This document shows, piece by piece, positions 5,500 through 7,497 of a stretch of 7,497 nt of DNA (the stretch's first letter is position 1; each line of letters starts with the position of its first letter). The DNA comes from Bacteroidales bacterium (lineage in GTDB: Bacteria; Bacteroidota; Bacteroidia; Bacteroidales; ML635J-15), in NCBI GenBank assembly GCA_028701945.1, contig JAQVPT010000178.1:1-7497 (forward strand). The letters are read 5' to 3'. The translations under genes were made by a program, and so were the position numbers. Below the pieces are notes generated by a model. The model was not told the origin of the DNA, did not search any database, and was given only the letters and a program-made list of their open reading frames with translations.

Positions 5500-6067
5500 C
5501 TTTTACGTTTATAGTTCCTGTTGGTTTCAGAATTTTCCATTTTGAAAAATTCTGATTTGATTCAAAACCTTCGCCGAACAGAATTTCCTCGGCTGTTGTT
5601 ATTCTCACAAACTTATCAGAGTATATAAGTTCCTTCTTCATATCCCAATAAAGCAACTCTGTATTAATTCGTTCCTTTTCCGCAGTATTATTAACTTCCA
5701 CATCCGATTTCGCTTCCCAAACCTCTTCTCTAATAAGGTAGCGAGCATAATTACATCTCAAAGTGCCAGTAATTTCCATTAATGAATTATAAAACTCCAC
5801 ATTAACACCAGTGGGATATTCATCGTACTGCACCTCTCCTCTTTCGTATCTTACAAGTTCGGGAGCATAAATTTTCACTTTTATTTGCCCAGAATCGCTA
5901 AAACTAGTTTCCAAATCAATAACCTGAAAAGATGGTCTATCATTTGAGACAGTAAGTTTATTAACTTCTTCAATATCGTTTTGACAACAAAAGAATATCG
6001 TGCTGGTCAAAAAGACCAGCACGATATTTATAATACTATTTGTTTTTGTTGACACTATTGTGTACAT
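5492..6067 (-). CDS. lptC: LPS export ABC transporter periplasmic protein LptC
   Basis: LptC links the inner-membrane LptBFG transporter to the periplasmic bridge that carries lipopolysaccharide to the outer membrane. The 191-residue product is normal in length. It has a hydrophobic N-terminal segment (about 11-26) ending in FFCCQNDIEEVNKLT, the Bacteroidota-style LptC start in which a Cys near 27-28 would be lipidated. The lipobox is atypical, with Phe or Cys at -1. The body shows the LptC/YrbK beta pattern: SDSGQIKVKIYAPELVRYE, YPTGVNVEFYN, ITGTLRCNYARY, VWEAKSDVEVNN, INTELLYWD, IYSDKFVRIT and GEGFESNQNFSKWKI. The start ATG overlaps the TPR gene by 13 bp, and the end overlaps the small membrane gene by 8 bp. 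Oddly, codons 14-25 form a perfect 15-bp hairpin (see the separate entry). Confidence 0.9.
   Translation of the reverse strand: MYTIVSTKTNSIINIVLVFLTSTIFFCCQNDIEEVNKLTVSNDRPSFQVIDLETSFSDSGQIKVKIYAPELVRYERGEVQYDEYPTGVNVEFYNSLMEITGTLRCNYARYLIREEVWEAKSDVEVNNTAEKERINTELLYWDMKKELIYSDKFVRITTAEEILFGEGFESNQNFSKWKILKPTGTINVKDD
5994..6028 (-). repeat. Perfect 15-bp inverted repeat inside lptC (possible attenuator or processing hairpin)
   Basis: The plus-strand arms at 5994-6008 and 6014-6028 are exact reverse complements around AAAAA (TTTTT in the lptC transcript). The hairpin begins 26 nt after the TPR stop codon and encodes LptC residues 14-25, the signal-peptide core. Codons such as GTG CTG GTC and ACC AGC ACG are GC-rich compared with the surrounding AT-rich usage, as if pairing constrained them. 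The transcript continues CTTTTGTTG, a poor U-tract, so a classical terminator is doubtful. An attenuator, an RNase-blocking or processing stem between TPR and lptC, or a chance product of template-switch mutation are the options. Confidence 0.6.
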
Positions 6068-7392
6068 CTAATAGTTGTCGTTTCGTTAATCCAGCAACCA
6101 ATTGTTACAGTCTGTCCCTCGCTCAAATTTAACCAAAACACCTCTTCGAGAGTTGGGAAACGCGATGAGTATCTTCCAATAAGTTCATTAGCATCTTTTG
6201 CAACGTCTGCATCGCTGGATACATTTTTAGCTTTAATAAACTGATCAACAATTAACCAGTTTATTGATTTCTTTTCAAAAGCTGTTTCTCCACATCCACC
6301 AGTTGCAGCATATACCCTTCCAATTAACATATAAGCTTTTCCGTAGTTTGGATCAATTGCCAAGGCACCACGTGCAGCAGAGCGAGCAGCAGGATAATTT
6401 TTCACCAGATTATAATAAAGTAATCCAAGTTCGTAATACATATCTGCTTTTTTACTATCGTCTTTTTCAAGATTAATAGCTTCTAAATAATACTTTTCTG
6501 CATTTCCGCTATCGTTTCTTTTAAAATACCCTTGTGCAATTGAGTGAGCCGAAGATGAAGATTTTTCTGTATTATAAACTAACACCGCTGCATTCATATA
6601 AAGGTCAGCAAGTTTACAATCATCGCCAGTTCCACTATCTAATAAGTCAACAATTTCTTTAGCAAGCTCAACATTTTGTGGATCAGCATTAAACTGAGGC
6701 TCAAATACATTTATTATTGCAGCACAGTCAGCAGCACCAGAATTTACAAATAGTTGTTTAATCTCTTCGGCTGTAGATATATAAGTTTCTTTTTTCTTTT
6801 CATTGCTTTCATTGTCAATCTGGAAGTTTATCGCAGTTGATACTTTTGAAAATATTTCGACAATTTTTTCTTTTGTTAAAAAATCTCCACCAAATAAAAA
6901 TGCGGCAGTATTCATGTAATATTTCAAAGCAAAATACTCAGTGCTATTTTCGAGTAACTCGAAAGACCTTTCAAACACTTCGTAAGCAGCTTGCACATCA
7001 TTAGAACGATATTTCAACATAGCAAGTCCTTTGCGACCAAGCAAAACTCCCTCTTGACCAAAATACTTTATTCGATTATCATATACCATCAACAGAGTAT
7101 CTACATAAGCCTCTCTAACAGTATCGTCAGTAGCATTATCAATAAAATATTCGATAATTGTAGTACCATGTATATAAATATTTTTAGTAGCCTCTGGACA
7201 ATTAATAAAACACCATCTCCAAGAATTCATGGCATCTTTATAATTATCTTGTCTAAAAAACTCTGTATAAGTTGACAATTTTATTGCACAAGCTTCTGGG
7301 TCATCTCCATATTTACTTACATCTTGAGCCTTTACAAGACTGCTCATCACAAGTCCTATTATTAATACTGGTAAAAAGATTTTAAATTTCAT
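6055..7392 (-). CDS. Secreted tetratricopeptide-repeat protein
   Basis: This 445-residue protein starts with a signal peptide (MKFKIFLPVLIIGLVMSSLVKA, cleavage likely after A22 before Q23), so it acts in the periplasm or at the outer membrane. The mature part is helical with TPR-like units: AAYEVFERSFELLEN (about 134-148); SIAQGYFKRNDSGNAEKYYLEAI; ADMYYELGLLYYNLVKNYPAARSAARGAL; and IDPNYGKAYMLIGRVYAATG. TPRs are protein-binding scaffolds with no catalytic residues. Proteins of this kind sit between an outer-membrane protein and lptC in many Bacteroidota (from memory), hinting at a role in envelope assembly, but no function is proven. The start ATG lies 26 bp after the stop of the upstream outer-membrane gene, and the end overlaps lptC by 13 bp. 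The C-terminus carries two cysteines (GCW, RCTQ). No promoter is visible upstream, so it is probably read through from outside the window. Confidence 0.85.
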   Translation of the reverse strand: MKFKIFLPVLIIGLVMSSLVKAQDVSKYGDDPEACAIKLSTYTEFFRQDNYKDAMNSWRWCFINCPEATKNIYIHGTTIIEYFIDNATDDTVREAYVDTLLMVYDNRIKYFGQEGVLLGRKGLAMLKYRSNDVQAAYEVFERSFELLENSTEYFALKYYMNTAAFLFGGDFLTKEKIVEIFSKVSTAINFQIDNESNEKKKETYISTAEEIKQLFVNSGAADCAAIINVFEPQFNADPQNVELAKEIVDLLDSGTGDDCKLADLYMNAAVLVYNTEKSSSSAHSIAQGYFKRNDSGNAEKYYLEAINLEKDDSKKADMYYELGLLYYNLVKNYPAARSAARGALAIDPNYGKAYMLIGRVYAATGGCGETAFEKKSINWLIVDQFIKAKNVSSDADVAKDANELIGRYSSRFPTLEEVFWLNLSEGQTVTIGCWINETTTIRCTQ

Positions 7393-7418
7393 AATTCTAT
7401 AATTTATTTTAATAATAT

Positions 7419-7497
7419 CTAATCAAATTTACTTCTCACAAACCACATCTCGGCAAGATTGAAACTAATTCCGAAAATAGCATAATTTTCTTTGATT
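7419..7497 (-). CDS. C-terminal end of a probable beta-barrel outer-membrane protein (partial)
   Basis: Reading the minus strand from the window edge, 25 codons end at a TAG at 7421-7419. The peptide finishes NYAIFGISFNLAEMWFVRSK followed by FD. The alternating hydrophobic pattern (AIFGISFNL, then MWFVRSKF) resembles the last beta strand of Bacteroidota outer-membrane barrels, and the position just before the TPR-lptC genes is where such a protein is often found. Too little is visible to name the family. It lies 26 bp upstream of the TPR gene and probably belongs to the same operon. Confidence 0.6.
   Translation of the reverse strand, partial: IKENYAIFGISFNLAEMWFVRSKFD

Noticed and set aside
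5994..6028. Invertible phase-variation site
   Set aside because: The arms are separated by only 5 nt, so inversion would change nothing of consequence, and no recombinase is nearby.
6264..6476. Plus-strand open frame of 70 codons inside the TPR gene
   Set aside because: It is antisense to a clear secreted TPR protein and has no motif of its own.
6991..7275. Plus-strand open frame of 94 codons inside the TPR gene
   Set aside because: It is antisense to a clear secreted TPR protein and has no motif of its own.

Overview
The window is AT-rich chromosomal DNA that most likely comes from a member of the Bacteroidota, probably Bacteroidales or a relative. Three things point there: promoters of the Bacteroidota type (-7 TAnnTTTG, -33 TTG, 19-nt spacer) in front of two genes; a cell-envelope cluster in an order familiar from that phylum (outer-membrane protein, TPR protein, LptC, small membrane protein, CNNM/CorC-type protein); and protein sequences that read like Bacteroidota orthologs. 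This assignment is inference, since no search was run.

Layout. Positions 1-229 (minus) hold the N-terminal third or quarter of yicC, a YicC/YloC-family endoribonuclease, with its own promoter. Positions 408-1109 (minus) encode a Crp/Fnr-family regulator, also with a clear promoter. Positions 1110-1922 form an 813-bp gap with no convincing gene. It contains a cluster of perfect inverted repeats (1350-1460, with further stem-loops to about 1700) resembling a REP/MITE-like palindromic element. Positions 1923-3959 (plus) carry a likely operon: a radical SAM/SPASM protein, folK (folate biosynthesis) and tadA (tRNA wobble adenosine deaminase). FolK and probably the radical SAM gene start at TTG, and folK overlaps tadA by 11 bp. 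A short intrinsic terminator closes this operon at 3974-3993.

Positions 4031-7497 (minus, converging on tadA) are a tightly packed envelope operon, read from right to left: the last 25 codons of a probable beta-barrel outer-membrane protein, a secreted TPR protein, the LPS-export lipoprotein LptC, a 69-residue two-helix membrane protein, and a CNNM/CorC-type membrane protein with CBS domains. The last four genes overlap one another by 13, 8 and 1 bp, which suggests co-transcription and translational coupling.

The most unusual sequence signal is a perfect inverted repeat, 15-bp arms with a 5-nt loop, inside the signal-peptide codons of lptC (5994-6028). It begins 26 nt after the TPR stop codon and uses GC-rich codons unlike its surroundings. 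The second is the palindrome cluster between the Crp-like gene and the radical SAM gene. I found no CRISPR array, tRNA, rRNA, integrase or defence system.
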